In this document: positions 10,641 to 23,040 of the stretch, one piece after another
How positions within the stretch are numbered: the stretch's first letter is position 1
Layout of the letters: each line of letters opens with the position of its first letter
DNA from: Inia geoffrensis
Lineage: Eukaryota; Chordata; Mammalia; Artiodactyla; Iniidae
Length of the DNA stretch: 64,000 nt
Direction of reading: 5' to 3'
Assembly: GCA_036417435.1 (NCBI GenBank)
Contig: CM070902.1
Coordinates: 42,864,600 to 42,928,599, forward strand
Position numbers and translations under genes: made by a program
The notes under the pieces: generated by a model
Told to the model about the DNA's origin: nothing
Database searches by the model: none
What the model saw: only the letters and a program-made list of their open reading frames with translations

Positions 10641-11917
10641 ATATTTCCAGGAATAAGGAGAAAAAGATTATCTTTCTTGAATGAGGAGTGGAACAAAGAC
10701 ACAAATGAGTGAGAGGGGCTGTAGTCATAAGGCTCCTGAGCTCTGAGTCTGGAGTGGGGCTGAAGATTCAGCTTCTGCAGAGTGACTGAAATAAAACAAG
10801 TCACAACCCAAGATAGGGAGCCAGGACAAGGATGGATATATAGGGTTTTCCCACCTATGAAAAAGGGGAGGAAATGCCTGCTGCTCACTCCCATCTGGAG
10901 CTATGGATTTGAGCAAGCTTCAGGCCTGAGAGAGCCCAGAGAATACCAGCACTACCTCTCCAGTAGGAATGGAATCAAGCAACATGCTGACAAAGAGACT
11001 GGATCTACAACATTCCCATTAATGTTGTATGTGGAACAGGATTCCTAAAATGCTAGGGTGAGACCTAGGGATCTATACACGGGTCTGGGAGCAAAAGGAA
11101 GGCAACTGTCAAATCATTAGGTAAGGTGAGATTAATACAGATGGAGAGAGAGAGAGAGAGAATATATAAAATTCTCTCATTTAACCCTAAGCCTAAGCCT
11201 AGCTCTATTTCCTGGTCAAACCCTAATGGAATAGAAACCAGGAATTAGAAATGCTAGATATCTTTGAAGTTGGAGATATAGTGGATCAAAGACTAGAAGG
11301 ACTGATTAAAGGTGTATATGTGTGAAAGAAGCAGTTAGACTCCTAGGGCACCTCCTGTAGCCAAAATGACATAATTACTCTTCCCTCTTCACTCACCCCA
11401 TGGCCACAGAAGACTGGAAGTTTATCACTGAGGGCAGTGAACGTTGGATTCAGGGGTACCAGTTATAGCCGAGGGAAGTGTGCAAAGCTAAAAATGCTGA
11501 AATGAGAGTCCAAAACCTTTCTTTTCCTCAACTCCCTGAAGCCCAGCAGCCAGGCTTACACCCATCGGCAAGAGACTGGAGCGTACAGAAACTCCTCGGG
11601 AGACTGATAAGCCCAAGTAAAAAGACTACGATTGCTGGACAATTAGAAATTCTGCAAGATAATTGCCTAAGAGTGAAGCTCACCACTCAGTAAGCCTTGA
11701 CCTCATGTGTTGGGCTTTCAATAAGATTTTATGTGCCTTACTTTCAATATAAATAGACAGAAAAGAATCATCGGTTTTTTTAAAGATCACTTATAATATA
11801 AAACAGAACAACACAATTATTTTTAAAAAAAGAAACAAAGAAATAGATAAAATGCAGGAAGCAAAAGAAATCAAAGGGAAAAAATATTCCCAGAGAAGTA
11901 AAAGATATTGCATCCAT
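10641..11917. other. Unassigned sequence with (GA)n
   Basis: No gene recognised. A (GA)9 run lies at about 11144-11161. The frame at 11478-11693 (71 aa) has no recognisable domain, and no splice context supports it. Confidence 0.4.
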
Positions 11918-12191
11918 GAAACAGGAGTACATGGATAGGTCTAGAGACTGTCATACAGAGTGAAGTAAGTCAGAAAGAGAAAAACAAATATTGTATATTA
12001 ACACATGTATGTGGAACCTAGAAAAATAGTACAGATGAACCGGTTTGCAGGGCAGAAGTTGAGACACAGATGTAGAGAACAAACATATGGACACCAAGGG
12101 GGAAGACCGTGGTGGGGTGGGGATGGTGGTGTGATGAACTGGGCGATTGGGATTGACATGTATAAATTGATGTGTATAAAACTGATGGCTA

Positions 12192-12410
12192 GGGCTTCCC
12201 TGGTGGCGCAGTGGCTGAAAGTCTGCCTGCCGATGCAGGGGACGCGGGTTCGTGCCCCGGTCTGGGAGGGTCCCACATGCCACAGAGCGTCTGGGCCCGT
12301 GAGCCATGGCCGCTGGGCTTGCGCGTCCGGAGCCTGTGCTCCGCAGCGGGAGATGCCACAGCAGTGAGAGGCCCGCATACCGCAAAAAACAAAAAACAAA
12401 AAAAAAAAAA
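12192..12410 (+). mobile_element. CHR-type SINE, short form, nested in L1
   Basis: gggcttccctggtggcgcag start, A-box tggcgcagtgg, B-box gggttcgtgcc, then an A-rich tail of (C)AAAAA units. The host L1 reads aaaactgatggctag before it and aaaactgaagactaa after it, so an imperfect target duplication of about 11-15 bp flanks the SINE. It is younger than the L1 it sits in. Confidence 0.9.
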
Positions 12411-12432
12411 CTGAAGACTAATAAGAATCTGC

Positions 12433-12460
12433 AGTATAAACAAACAAACAAACAAACAAA
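12433..12460. repeat. (AAAC)n microsatellite
   Basis: About six ACAA units near the L1 3' end, probably grown from the L1 A-rich tail. Confidence 0.85.
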
Positions 12461-12552
12461 AACAACTAATACTAAACTTTCTTTGGGTTATTTGTATGGA
12501 AATATGTTAAAATAAATGTTTCAGACATTAAAAAAAAAGAAAGAAACAGGAG

Positions 12553-13635
12553 CAAATATGATTTTAAAAGAATAGTCACAAAACAAGCAACAGTAAAAAA
12601 ATACCTCTTCAAAATTAAAAAGTCAAAAGTCATCTGTTCTAAGGGAGGAAGAAAGACTGGATAAAGGTAGGCAACTAGGTAAGAACAAACACCCAGTTCA
12701 TAATAACATTCTAGAAGGATTTAGCTGTTAATCTCTGATTAATAAGGAAAGGAAATGGTATGGGAGAGGAACACACAGGGTGTTCATCTCTATCTGTGAT
12801 GGTTTATTTCTTAAAAAACATTTTTTGAAGCAAACATGCCCAAAATGTTAAGATTTGACAAAGATTTTGGACACTGTCATATCATTCCTTTTCACATTTT
12901 CTGTATTTTAAATATTTCACATAATTTTTAAAAATCAAGTTAATTTTTTAAAGGTCGATTTTTTTCACCACAAATCTTCTATTTTTTTTTTTTAAAAAAG
13001 CATTATAAACACACACATATACAAACAATTTTTAAAAATACTTAGAAGACATAAGCTTCACTACAAAACTGTTTCCTACCTGAGGCTTCAGTTATTTTAA
13101 CTTTCAGAATAAAACTTCAGATTCATCAAATGACTAGAGTTTTGACTACCCCTAATTAATTCTTGTCATTGCTATTAACTAGCATTAATTGAACAACTAC
13201 CACATGGAGATAACTGTATCAGGCTTTCTTCCAGACAATACATTATAGCATGTTCCCAGTGTCCATTCATTTGCACTGTATTGGCTTGTGAATTCTGGAT
13301 AATTCCCTAAATTTCTGATTCCCTGTGCAAAGGCTAACGCATTTCCCTATTGATTCAAACTGTAGTTGTAGTGAGAAAAGTAGAAATAACACTCTTCTCA
13401 AAAGCATGGGAGGCTGTGAGCACATTCTTTCACTCCCCTTCCGAAAAAGATCTATTGATTAAGTATAAACGAGCCTGCTAGCTCCACAGACCTCTGCTTA
13501 GTTGAGAATTTTCACCAAAAAACATTTTACGACACCAACCATCACCACCAAACCACATAGATTAAATTAGATGCCCCTTCTCTTAACTGCTATGGTACTC
13601 TGCTTGTTTGTATCTTAGAACTCTTCCCCATTCCG
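12553..13635. other. Unassigned, AT-rich sequence
   Basis: No gene seen. Several T or A homopolymers (for example 12981-12992). Parts may be old repeats beyond recognition by eye. Confidence 0.35.
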
Positions 13636-13639
13636 ACCT

Positions 13640-13802
13640 CCTCCCCTACACTCTGAATGCCTGTTTACTTGTTCATCTATCCTAAGAGACTGGGATCTCT
13701 CTAAGGGAAGATGCACTGTTTTGGTCACTGTGGTATTCCCAACACACAGTCTAAAGCATGGTGCATAGTAGGTGTTCGATAAATACTTCTTTGAATAAAT
13801 GG
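13640..13802 (+). repeat. L2 LINE 3' end
   Basis: Contains gagactgggatctctctaag, cacacagtctaaagcatgg, tgcatagtaggtgttcgata and aatacttctttgaataaatg, in the order of the L2 terminus. Confidence 0.7.
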
Positions 13803-14525
13803 GTAACTGAACATCAGTCTTCTTTCTCTGCCGTTGCCCTGCATCCTGGTGTTGCTGCTTGGTCATAGCAGAGCAAAGACAATTGTGGTCCAAAGTCTTC
13901 CCTTATTACATCTATTTCACACAACTATAAAACACTGCAAAATGCACACCCGCCAGAAACTAATTCCTGTATGTTCAGTTTACAGTAAGTGCTTTTGGAA
14001 TTTGCCTCAACTGAGGTATGGGAATTCAAAGGTTTCAATTACTGGGGAAACAATTCCCATTACCAATGGTAGAGTCACAAGGAACAACATTCAACTAGAC
14101 TGGCATATGAACGACTTAGTATAAATAACAGATTATCAGAATTTCTACAACATCAAGAGAAATGGCAAAGAAGAACAAAATCTCTGTCCAAATGTTTGGG
14201 CACCTCATTCATTTCCTGGTTTTCCAGTAAATTTGCCTTAGACACAACCCTTAACATTTGCATATCTCAGTTTTCATGGAGATATATGAGTCTTCCCAAA
14301 GTTTTACAAAATCAGAGCCTTAAGCATCTTAGGTTAGTTACACTGTTTCTTAACATTTTCTGGCTCATGCTCCTCAAAATCACACTAGAAAAATCTGGGC
14401 CTCATCCACCTTTTATAAGAAGGCAATGAACAGCATACATTTAAAGAAACCATTATTCTATTTATCATCAATATTAAGAACTTAAAAATCACAATAGTGA
14501 TATTGTTGATATTATTATTGCTATT
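13803..14525. other. Unassigned sequence
   Basis: No gene or clear repeat. The frame at 13834-14124 (96 aa) shows no domain. Confidence 0.35.
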
Positions 14526-14948
14526 TGTCATGGGTTGAATAGTGTGCCCCCCACCCCAGAATTCATGTTCACCTAGAATCTCACAACGTGTTCTTATTTG
14601 GAAATATGGTTTTTCAAGATGCAATTAGTTAAAGATCCTGAGATTAAATCATCCTGATTTAGGGTGGGCCCTAAATCCAATAACTGGTATGAAAGGAGGG
14701 AGGGTACAGAGAGATACGCAGGGAAAGGGCTATGAGAAAATATGGAGGCAGAGATTGGAGTTATGCTGCCACATCCCAGAAGCCGCCAGAAGCTGGAAGA
14801 AGCAACGAAATACACTCCCCTAGAGGCTTTGGAGGCAGTGTAGTCCTGCTGATATCTTGATTCCAGACTTCTAGCCTCTAAACTTTCTGTTGTTTTAAGC
14901 CACCCAGTTTTTGGTACTTTATTATGGCATCCTTAGAAAACTAAAACG
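14526..14948 (+). mobile_element. MLT1 MaLR solo LTR
   Basis: Starts tgtcatgggttgaatagtgt and has ttatttggaaatatggtt, tgcaattagttaaag, agggtgggccctaaatcca, gccgccagaagctgg, tcttgattccagacttctag and ctgttgttttaagccaccca, in MLT1 order. It ends near aaaactaaaacg. Flanking pentamers ctatt (14521-14525) and ctaat (14949-14953) fit an imperfect 5-bp target duplication. Confidence 0.85.
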
Positions 14949-14953
14949 CTAAT

Positions 14954-15435
14954 GGTTTTGAAAGCACTAAACTAATAGTTGCATCACTGGTTGAAAATGG
15001 TAAAAATATTAGACTACTACAAAAGATAATAAGAAATAATTTTATCACTGAGAAGAGTATGAGGAAGCAGAAATTCTTAGGAAGCACTTGGGAAACTGGG
15101 CTCCTCTTGGTCACAGCCAGGTCCATTGGTCTGTGGTAAGTATAGAATAAAAATGTACTGATTAGGTGGGTAATCAGTATTTCTGTCAAATGACCAGCAA
15201 AAGTGGTCAATTAAACACCATGTCAAATGCATTCTTTCAGAAAGTTTTTTTTTTAACTGATAGTGAAATTGGGAATTGCAGAACTCTATAACTATAGTGG
15301 ACATTTTTATATAAAAATATAAGGTATTATTATATAAAAGTACTAGTTATCATTAGCACTTCTTGAGGGCTCACATGTTTCAGACACTTCCCCAGCGTTG
15401 GCTTGTCGCCACCCTGTCCATTGGGCACTCTGCTG
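14954..15435. other. Unassigned sequence
   Basis: No gene or clear repeat recognised. Confidence 0.35.
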
Positions 15436-15439
15436 CTTC

Positions 15440-15560
15440 CCGTTTCGCGGGTGGCACACACCAGATTGAAAGCTCCATGAGCACAGGGAATTTTACCCGT
15501 TTGTTTGCTGAACCATGCCTGGCACATACTAGACACTCAGTAAACACTTGGTGAATTAAA
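15440..15560 (+). repeat. L2 LINE 3' end
   Basis: Contains gaaagctccatgagcacagg, then ccatgcctggcacatactag and cactcagtaaacacttggtg. Confidence 0.75.
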
Positions 15561-15670
15561 TGGACCTGAGACTTGACCAAAGAAACACAGCTAGCAAGCA
15601 ATGAAACCAGGACTCTAGGATTTGAACCCAGGAAATATGACTTCTAGAATCATACACTCAACCAGCATCC
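15561..15670 (-). repeat. MIR SINE fragment
   Basis: Reverse of the MIR 5' half: cacagctagcaagcaatgaa, then aggatttgaacccaggaaat. Confidence 0.65.
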
Positions 15671-15719
15671 CATCCTGCCACTGACAATGAAAGTCGAGAC
15701 TTAAATTTCAAAATATTTG

Positions 15720-16320
15720 AATAAACCAACACTAACCATTTTAAAAACTTTGCAAAATAGAGAAAAGGAAAAAAAAATCACCCAGTAACCTACCACTCAG
15801 TTGGTCAGCATTAACATTTTGTTAATATTTCCTCTTGGGGCTTTTTTCTCTTTATTTCCCCAAAGTTATATTCAAACTCTAAATACATTTTCTGCTTTTA
15901 AATTTAGCATTCTAGAAAATCATATTTCTATGCCATTATAAAGTCTTCATAGACAAAACATATATTGCATTGAAAGGTTGTTGCCTACTTTACTTCAAGT
16001 TTTTCCTATTGTTCGGCATAAGTCATTTCCACTGTTTTTTCTTTTTTTTCACTACAAATTGTTCTCCAGTAAATATCTTGGTTCATAAACTTTTAAGAAT
16101 ATTTATGATAATATTTAACAATGTTTGATATATTTATATTAAATATAAACCTTAACTAATATTTACAATAATAAAATACCCTTAGGGTAGGCTCCAAAAC
16201 AGAAAAAGAAAAAAAAAGACTCCTGGGCCAAGTGGTATAAAAATTTTAAAGGCCATTATTATTAATACTGACCAAATTATTTCCAAAATGGACATACCAA
16301 TTCATCCTCCCACCTGTCAT
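15720..16320 (-). repeat. Old L1M-type LINE fragment, antisense
   Basis: Phrases such as aatcacccagtaacctacca, ggtcagcattaacattttg, ttcactacaaattgttctcc and gaccaaattatttccaaaat follow the order of an ancient L1M/L1ME 3' ORF2 region in reverse. Heavily decayed, with approximate ends. Confidence 0.45.
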
Positions 16321-16400
16321 GTATGAAAGTGAGAACAGAATATGGTGGATCTTCTGTACTAAATATACTGAAATATTTACTAATTTTATAAGCAATAAAT

Positions 16401-16630
16401 AATATCCCTTTTTTTTTTTTTTTTTTTTTTTCGGTACGCGGGCCTCTCATTGCTGTGGCCTCTCCCATTGCGGAGCACAGGCTCCAGACGCGCAGGCTCA
16501 GCAGCCATGGCTCACGGGCCTAGCCACTCCGCGGCATGTGGTATCTTCCTGGACCGGGGCACAAACCCATGACCCCTGCATCGGCAGGCGGACTCTCAAC
16601 CACTGCGCCACCAGGGAAGCCCAATATCCC
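16401..16630 (-). mobile_element. CHR-type SINE, short form, with TSD
   Basis: Reverse-strand copy. The poly(T) from 16409 is the complement of the poly(A) tail, followed by cggtacgcgggcctctcat, and the element ends ccaccagggaagccc at 16622. The octamer aatatccc is present on both sides (16401-16408 and 16623-16630), a clear target-site duplication. Pol III boxes lie at the right end. Confidence 0.92.
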
Positions 16631-16660
16631 ATTATTTTAATTTGCATTTCCTAGAGGCTA

Positions 16661-16662
16661 GA

Positions 16663-16704
<42 letters not shown>
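16661..16704. repeat. (TA)n(CA)n compound microsatellite
   Basis: About twelve TA units run into about nine CA units. The uninterrupted repeat suggests high length variability. Confidence 0.95.
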
Positions 16705-16714
16705 TTTAACCCAC

Positions 16715-17235
16715 CAATTCACTTCCAGAAAAATAGTCAAGAAAAACAAATGTGTGTCTACCATAGTTGTTTTGTTCATAATACCCAGACACTGGAAACA
16801 ACTCAAATGTCCATCATCAGTAGAATGGATAAATCAATTGGAGTATATTCACAAAATGAAACACTACAGAGAGATTTTAAAAAGAATGAATTACTACATG
16901 CAACAACATGGATGCCTTTCACAGACACTATGTTACATAAAAGAAGTCAGGCACAAAGAAAATACTGTACAATTTCATTTCTATTGTGTTCAAGGACAGG
17001 CAAAACTCACCAATGATAACGGAACACAGAATAGTGATGGGGAAAGAGAGGAGTGGGTATTGACTGAGAAAGGCCATGACGCAGGCTTCTGGGTGTTAGA
17101 AAGTTTCTTAAGTTTTGATCTGCATGGTGGACAGATAGACATACACAGATGTAGAAATTCATCGAGCTTAAAATTAGTTCAATTTATCATATAAAGGTTA
17201 TACTTTTATATAGGTAAAAATGTAAAAATAAAAAT
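16715..17235 (+). repeat. Old L1M LINE 3' end
   Basis: Contains aatacccagacactggaaa, caactcaaatgtccatcat, gatggataaat-type sequence, catgcaacaacatggatgcc and aaagaagtcaggcacaaaga from the ORF2 C-terminus. Next comes ggtattgactgagaaaggcc and an A-rich end. The 146-codon frame at 16754-17194 is an ORF2-derived relic and not a gene. Confidence 0.7.
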
Positions 17236-17690
17236 AAATAACAAAGCATGAATTTTGAATGACCATGTAAGAATACAGACCCTCCCGTGAAAGTCCTTTA
17301 AGCTAAATGGTTCACTGCTCCATTTTATGGGAGTGAGAATTGGCTTTTGGATAATATCATGCTTTGCCGTTCAGGGGGTTAGATAACGGACTCACTGAAC
17401 TATTTACACATATGTTTGAAGGCTATAGAAAACTGGAATCGTGCCCAAAAGACTTAAAGAGTAAAGGAAGTCATTTTAGCAATTACCATCTGGCAAATCT
17501 ACCACTTCAATTATTTAAATAATAACACTTTTAGGGACAAAAAATAAGCATAAAAAGAAAAAAAAAGCATCATAAAAATCTTCAATAACTGGGGAATGGC
17601 ACAACACTACGAGTCAGAAGAACTGCATTTTAATCCAGGTTCTACAATAAATGATTTGTAACACCACGTTCCCCTGTTTTTTTTCTACTT
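17236..17690. other. Unassigned sequence
   Basis: No gene. A weak MIR-like phrase (gagtcagaagaactgcattt) lies near 17611. Confidence 0.35.
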
Positions 17691-17695
17691 TTCTT

Positions 17696-18240
17696 TTCAG
17701 TCTCCTTTAGTGCCTCCCAATCTTCCTCTCTTCCTTTAAATGTTGGTGTGCTCCAGGGCGTGTCTCCCTAGATAATTGCATATAATTTTAGGACTTTAAG
17801 TACCATCTATAAGCCAATGCCTCCCAAATTTATACCTCCATACCTGACCTCTCACCTAAACTTCAGACTTATGTGACTGCTAGCTTGACAACTCCATTAG
17901 GTATCTAACAGGCATCTCAAATTTAAGTTCTTGATTTTCCATACACACTCCACTCCCAGCTTCTCCACATCAGAACAAGGTAACCCACTCTGCTCAAAAC
18001 CCCAAAGGATCATAAAATGGGGGAGGCCCTTTCCCACTTTCTCTTTTACTAGCAATACTTATCGCCACTTTCTATGTCATATGTTAATATTTTTATTATC
18101 TGTCTCTCCAAAACAGAGTGAAAGCTCCATGAGGGCAGGGACTTTTGTTAACTGCTGTTATTACCAGTGCCTACAACAGTGCTTGGCATATTATAGGCAC
18201 CTGGAATATGCTGGTTCAATGAATGAATGCTATATTGAAC
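17696..18240 (+). repeat. L2 LINE fragment
   Basis: The left part has the L2 ORF2 phrases cttgacaactccattaggta and taacaggcatctcaaattta. The right part is the 3' terminus: aagctccatgagggcaggga, then agtgcttggcatattatagg and tcaatgaatgaatg. A middle portion is missing. Confidence 0.7.
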
Positions 18241-18439
18241 ATCATATATTCCTGATTGAAAAAAATGACTGAAAATAACATAAAGGACCATCTTTAGTAG
18301 TATTATCATTTAATCATTGGGGTGTTGTGAGGTTTAAATGAGATACACTATAGAAAATGTCTTTTTTTGCAATAAAATAGCAGATTGCTCTGCTGGTCAC
18401 TGCAGGACAATGGCCACACAACTCTGACCTTGGCTTTTG

Positions 18440-18625
18440 TAGGTGGATGTCAAAAGTTTGTGTTTAAATCCTGACTCTGTCCCCAAGTAATTGGGGGCTC
18501 TTAGGTTATGTATATAATCTCTCTGAATCTAGGTACTGTCATCTATAAATTGAAGATAATTAACCTGCCTCACAAGGTTACAGTGCAAAACACTTTAAAC
18601 GATAGAATGTTTAGGAGTATGCCAA
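18440..18625 (+). repeat. MIR SINE
   Basis: Contains gtgtttaaatcctgactctg, ataatctctctgaatctagg, catctataaattgaagataa and cctgcctcacaaggttacag, in MIR order. Confidence 0.7.
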
Positions 18626-18734
18626 GCAAGTACAACGTCCTCAACAAAATGACCAAAAAACCAGGCATCTGCATTTATGTAAATTATGCTATTGATCATT
18701 ATGTTTTCTTGAGAGGACAAATATTATTTTAAAA

Positions 18735-19210
18735 TAATATTTATTACCCTTTTTCTCATTATAAATATATACTTACTGTAGAAATTGTGGACTGTCCATA
18801 AAAATATTTTTTAAATGAAAGTTACCTAGAATTCTGCCTCCCAGAGATAACAACTGCTAACATTTTGGTTGTATATTTTTGAAGACTTTTTAATGTACAT
18901 ATCTGCATTGTATGGTATTTTACCATACAATGGTAAAATACTTTATGTTAAGAATGTCATACAAATTCTTAAAGCATTTCTTTCTTCTGAACTCTTATTG
19001 ATGGTCTACTGGGTTGACTTCCATGTGTACAACTATAATAATATTGTTAATAAATTTTTGTGATTATTTCCATGGGTGAAATTTCCAAATGAAATTACTA
19101 GATAAAAGGGGATACAACCATTGAAGCTTTTGATGCATTTTGAAAAATTTCTTCAAAAAAACTGTGCTAGTTTACACTAAAACCAACAGTATATTATTGC
19201 TTAATTCCTC
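18735..19210 (-). repeat. Old L1M-type LINE fragment, antisense
   Basis: Contains cagagataacaactgctaac, then ccatgggtgaaatttcc, ctagataaaaggggatacaa and gctagtttacactaaaacca. It belongs to the same ancient antisense 3' region as 15720-16320, with which it shares several phrases. Confidence 0.45.
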
Positions 19211-20605
19211 ATATCCTCATGAAATATTGAATTGCAGTGTGAAAAAAAAAGCATAAATACCATTGCAGTAAATAAAAATTCTTACTATTATTTTTATATT
19301 TAATATTATATTTTAATATAAATTTTAATAATGACATCATTATATTTGTAAAAATGTGTTCTATGATATTTTTGTTTTCAAACAAAAATTTTAAATTCCA
19401 CCATTCAATAACAGTGATTGTCAAATTCTTGCTGAGTACAATTCTAGACATCTCTCAATGGACAGAAAGATATAAGGACAAGTAGGTAGTTAGATAGGGA
19501 GGGAGAGGAGGAAGAAGGGTGAAATAAGATTTTATTAGAAATGCAGGCAATCCTCCTTATTTGTGGATTCTGTGTTTACGAATTTGTCTACATGCTGTAC
19601 TGTGGTGGTCATTTCACAATATATACAAATATTTAATCATTAAATTAAATTAAATATGCCTTTGCAATGCACACACACATACATACAAGCACACACAAAG
19701 GAGTACCAAACCATATGACACATGATTACAAAACCTCCCCCAGGTCTGGGACAGGCCTGGGCAGCAACAGCTACCATTGACAGGGAAACTCAACCACCCA
19801 CGGAATACTATTTCCAAGTCCAGGGGCCCACACTGCATGGCACATATTTACAGTCTGAAGTGGGCCTAGAAAAAAACAACTGCCTTGCTGTATTTCACTG
19901 ATTCTAAGACACACATTATTTTCACATTTTGACAGCTCTGAAAATGAAGTGTGCCTTATAATTGATGTCATGTCAGAGCTTAATTGGCAGAGGTCTTTGT
20001 TTGTTTCTTAGTGATACATAAAAATGACGGCCCATCTTACAAATGATGGCATCTTTGAATTAACAGACTGCAGTGGCGTAGACCTGGAAAGGCAGCCCAT
20101 CAAGGATGCTGGGACCACTGTGGGTTATTGGCAGGGAAAGAAGAAGGTTTGGGTAATTGGGGCAGAAAATGGCAAAGGTGAATGAATAGGAGGATTCACA
20201 GTTATGGACAGGGAATATTTTAGTTGAAAGACTGCGCAAAGGTCACTTGTCCATAATCATCATCTTCAAACATTTGAAGGGCTGCCACGTGGAAGGAGAG
20301 AACACACTGGTTTTGCGCAGCTCCTGAGGGCAGAATAAGGACCAACAAGTACAGTAAATGATGCTGCTTTTGGTTCAAAAAAGCCCGGACTTAAGTTTCT
20401 GTTTTCTAAGCAAATTCGATGAACCTCCATGTGAGGAAGTAAGGTTTACTGGAAGAAGTCAGGAAGAGGCATGCTGCTTTAAAAGGCATCCCTGCCTTCA
20501 ATTTGAGATCTGATATTGCAACTTCTCTTCCAGTTTTAAGATATAAAAATTCTAGAGATTTATGTCCATTTTAGCCCCTATCAGGAAATTATTTTCTGTA
20601 AATAA
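19211..20605. other. Unassigned sequence with possible DNA-transposon scraps
   Basis: No gene seen. The segment 19555-19605 (cctccttatttgtggattct) and the segment 19895-19970 (ctaagacacacattattttc, gtgtgccttataattgatgt) look like decayed DNA-transposon sequence. I cannot assign a family. A short CA/CATA-rich tract lies at 19668-19698. Confidence 0.35.
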
Positions 20606-20609
20606 AAAG

Positions 20610-20930
20610 AATAATGGAGATATGTGTAGAAAGATGTTAATTGTAGAGTAAGAAAGATTCAATCAACATATCCATTCATTGGGATATGGTTCAATAAATA
20701 CAATGTGTTGAAATATACAGCTGTTTAGGATAACCATTATGAAAACGATGTACCAGTGAGGAAAACTATGTGTAATAAAGTCTAAACATGACATTACATC
20801 TTCACTGATTGTAAAAATCTCATGTCTGCATATGGACAAGTACTAGTTAAGAAAAGGAAAAGAAAAACAAGTGATTCTTCAAGGGGCAGAATTCTAGGTT
20901 AGTCTTTTTCTTTTTTAATTTTTGATTTCC
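20610..20930 (+). repeat. Possible old L1M fragment
   Basis: Phrases such as tatccattcattgggatatg and gttcaataaatacaatgtg resemble the ORF2 3' end of ancient L1s in sense orientation. Weak. Confidence 0.3.
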
Positions 20931-22255
20931 ATTATTGTTGTGGTTAACTGCTTAAGCAATCCCTGTTGCAGGGAAGGTGGCTCCCCCTACTACTTTGAGG
21001 GACACAAGCTGGGGCCTCTCCAAAATGAAAAAAATATACACTGTAAGCTATTAGTGCTCCTTCCCAAAGCACTTATATTTATAAAGGATGATCTTAAGTT
21101 ACTTGCACCTAATTACTCAACAAACAGACCTGCTAGGTGTTTCTTTCAGAGTAGAGATTCCATAAAGAAACTACTGAGACAATGAGGGCAAAGTGAGCCA
21201 GGAGATTTTTGGAAACTTCTTACATAGTCCCTACATTCAAAGAGTGTAAAAGGCAAAACTGGACCATTAAAAATCAATGAAACTGGTGTAATAAATCATA
21301 TAACCTACATGAGGACAAGATTTGAGGTGGGAGAAGAGGGGAAGACAACTAATTTAGACTATATGGGAGGCATCAAGGAAACCTACACAGAAAGAATAAT
21401 TGCTAAGGTTGTCTTATTTTATCTAAATAATAAACACTGATTTTTAAAAATCAAATAAAATTGTTTATACTGAAAAATGGTAATCTACTGCCCCACTCAT
21501 CACCAAATCCCCAGTACTTACTCCCTAGAACCTATCTCTTTCAACTGTTTTACCTACTTTCCCTGGTAATTATCTCCCTCTCTCTAGACTAGATGCTCTA
21601 ACTGCTATATATTGCCTTATAAATTTAAGACCTTATATACTGACTTCCTGTTATAAAAGTTAAGCATTCAGCTTTCTTACACCATCTTCAACTTCTTAAT
21701 TATATATCTGATAGAGTTAGTCAATAATCAATATTTGCATCATTATGACTATATAAATATTGTTTATTACTAAACCAAGTAATGTACTGACATTTCATAC
21801 CCTTTATAATAGAACTGGTTGTTACTGTTTTTCTTAGGGTTGTTAATTGATTCTTTTTCATTTGTTCATTTTTTTAATGTACTTATTGCTACTTTTTTCC
21901 CAACTATGCCAACAAATTTTTCAAAATCTATCAATAATTTTCACAAATGCTCAACCACAGTTTCAACTGCTTTATTTCTGTCTCCTGCCTTCTCCTCTTT
22001 CACCCACCTAACCTTCATCCTTTTTCTCACTGACCTCAGACCTCTGTTCCTATCTGGACCTATTTGTCTCCAAGCCTGCTATAAGGTTTGCACACTGGGC
22101 CTTATTTTCTCTACCCTCTTCAATTCCAGGCACTAAATGCCCTGTTTTTTTAAACCCATGTCTTCCTCTTTCTTGACTTCAATTTCTTTATAAAGTGATT
22201 CCTCATTTTATAAAGCACATCCTATAGTAGCTTCCTAAGAAAATATGTGTAGTAG
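20931..22255. other. Unassigned sequence
   Basis: No gene. The frame at 21819-22136 (105 aa) is Phe/Ser/Leu-rich, from T/C-rich DNA, with no domain. Confidence 0.35.
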
Positions 22256-22259
22256 ATAA

Positions 22260-23040
22260 AATGTTGGAGCCTTTCATGTCAGAAAATGTTTACATAATAC
22301 TTCACATCCTCAATTGATAATTTGGCTGTGTATAGAATACTAGGTGAGTATAATTGTCTCTCCAAATTTGAAAATATTGCTCTTCTGTTCTATTATCCAG
22401 TGTCACTATGGTTAAGTTTGCAGCCATTTTGAATTCTGAATCTTGTCTCTGTCTATCTCTGTCTCTGTCTTTCTCTCTTGCCTTTATTCCAAGTGTTCTA
22501 AAATTTCACAGTAATGTGCTTTGGTGTAGGGTCTTTTGCATACAGGGTGCTGAGCAATGAGGAGCTTCTCAATATAGAAGTTCACACACTTCAGTTAGGG
22601 GAGACAACCCTACATTAGTCCTTTGATAATTTAATCCTTTCCATTTCCTCTGTCTTCTCTTCTGAGTCTCCAGTGTATAAATGTGGGAGTCCCTGGGTTG
22701 AGCTTTTAATTTTCCTGTATTTTCTTCCTTCTTGTCCATCATTTTTCCTTTTGTTGGGAAACAAAGTTACTTTTCAACCTTTTTATGAACTTTTCAGTTT
22801 TTGGGGGGTTGTGAAATAAAAACATCATCTTTTTCCCCCAAGAGCTCTTTGTTGTTCTGTTTCCTTTTCCCAAGCATCCTATTGATATTTTATAGATATA
22901 ACAAATTATCTTTCTGAAGATACAAATTGCAGATTTTTTAAAGTTTTCCCCTGCTTCCAGCGTTGTCTGTTTCACTGAGTTCCTTTTCATTGTTGTTGTT
23001 TTCTGTTGGTTTGTTTATTTCATTGTTTGGTTGTTTGGAG
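22260..23040 (-). repeat. HAL1/L1M-like LINE fragment, antisense
   Basis: Contains ggctgtgtatagaatactag, then cttctgttctattatccagt, aaatttcacagtaatgtgct and ttggtgtagggtcttttgca. This is the ORF1 region of HAL1 or L1M elements in reverse, followed by a T/G-rich stretch typical of the same region. Confidence 0.55.

Larger units (their letters stand above)
11928..12542 (+). mobile_element. 5'-truncated L1 3' end, with nested SINE
   Basis: Begins in the last ORF2 codons (gactgtcatacagagtgaag) and runs through an L1 3' UTR to an A-rich end at about 12542. A CHR SINE is inserted at 12192-12410. The sequence gaaacaggag occurs immediately before (11918-11927) and after (12543-12552) the element and is the likely target-site duplication. 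The L1 fragment without the SINE is about 395 bp. Confidence 0.85.

Noticed and set aside
12189..12515. Several overlapping frames on both strands
   Set aside because: All are translations of the CHR SINE; the same Ala/Arg/Gly-rich peptides recur at 27183, 29485, 43908, 54497 and 59598.
21819..22136. 105-codon Phe/Ser-rich frame resembling a membrane protein
   Set aside because: The hydrophobicity follows from T/C-rich DNA; no start context or family resemblance.
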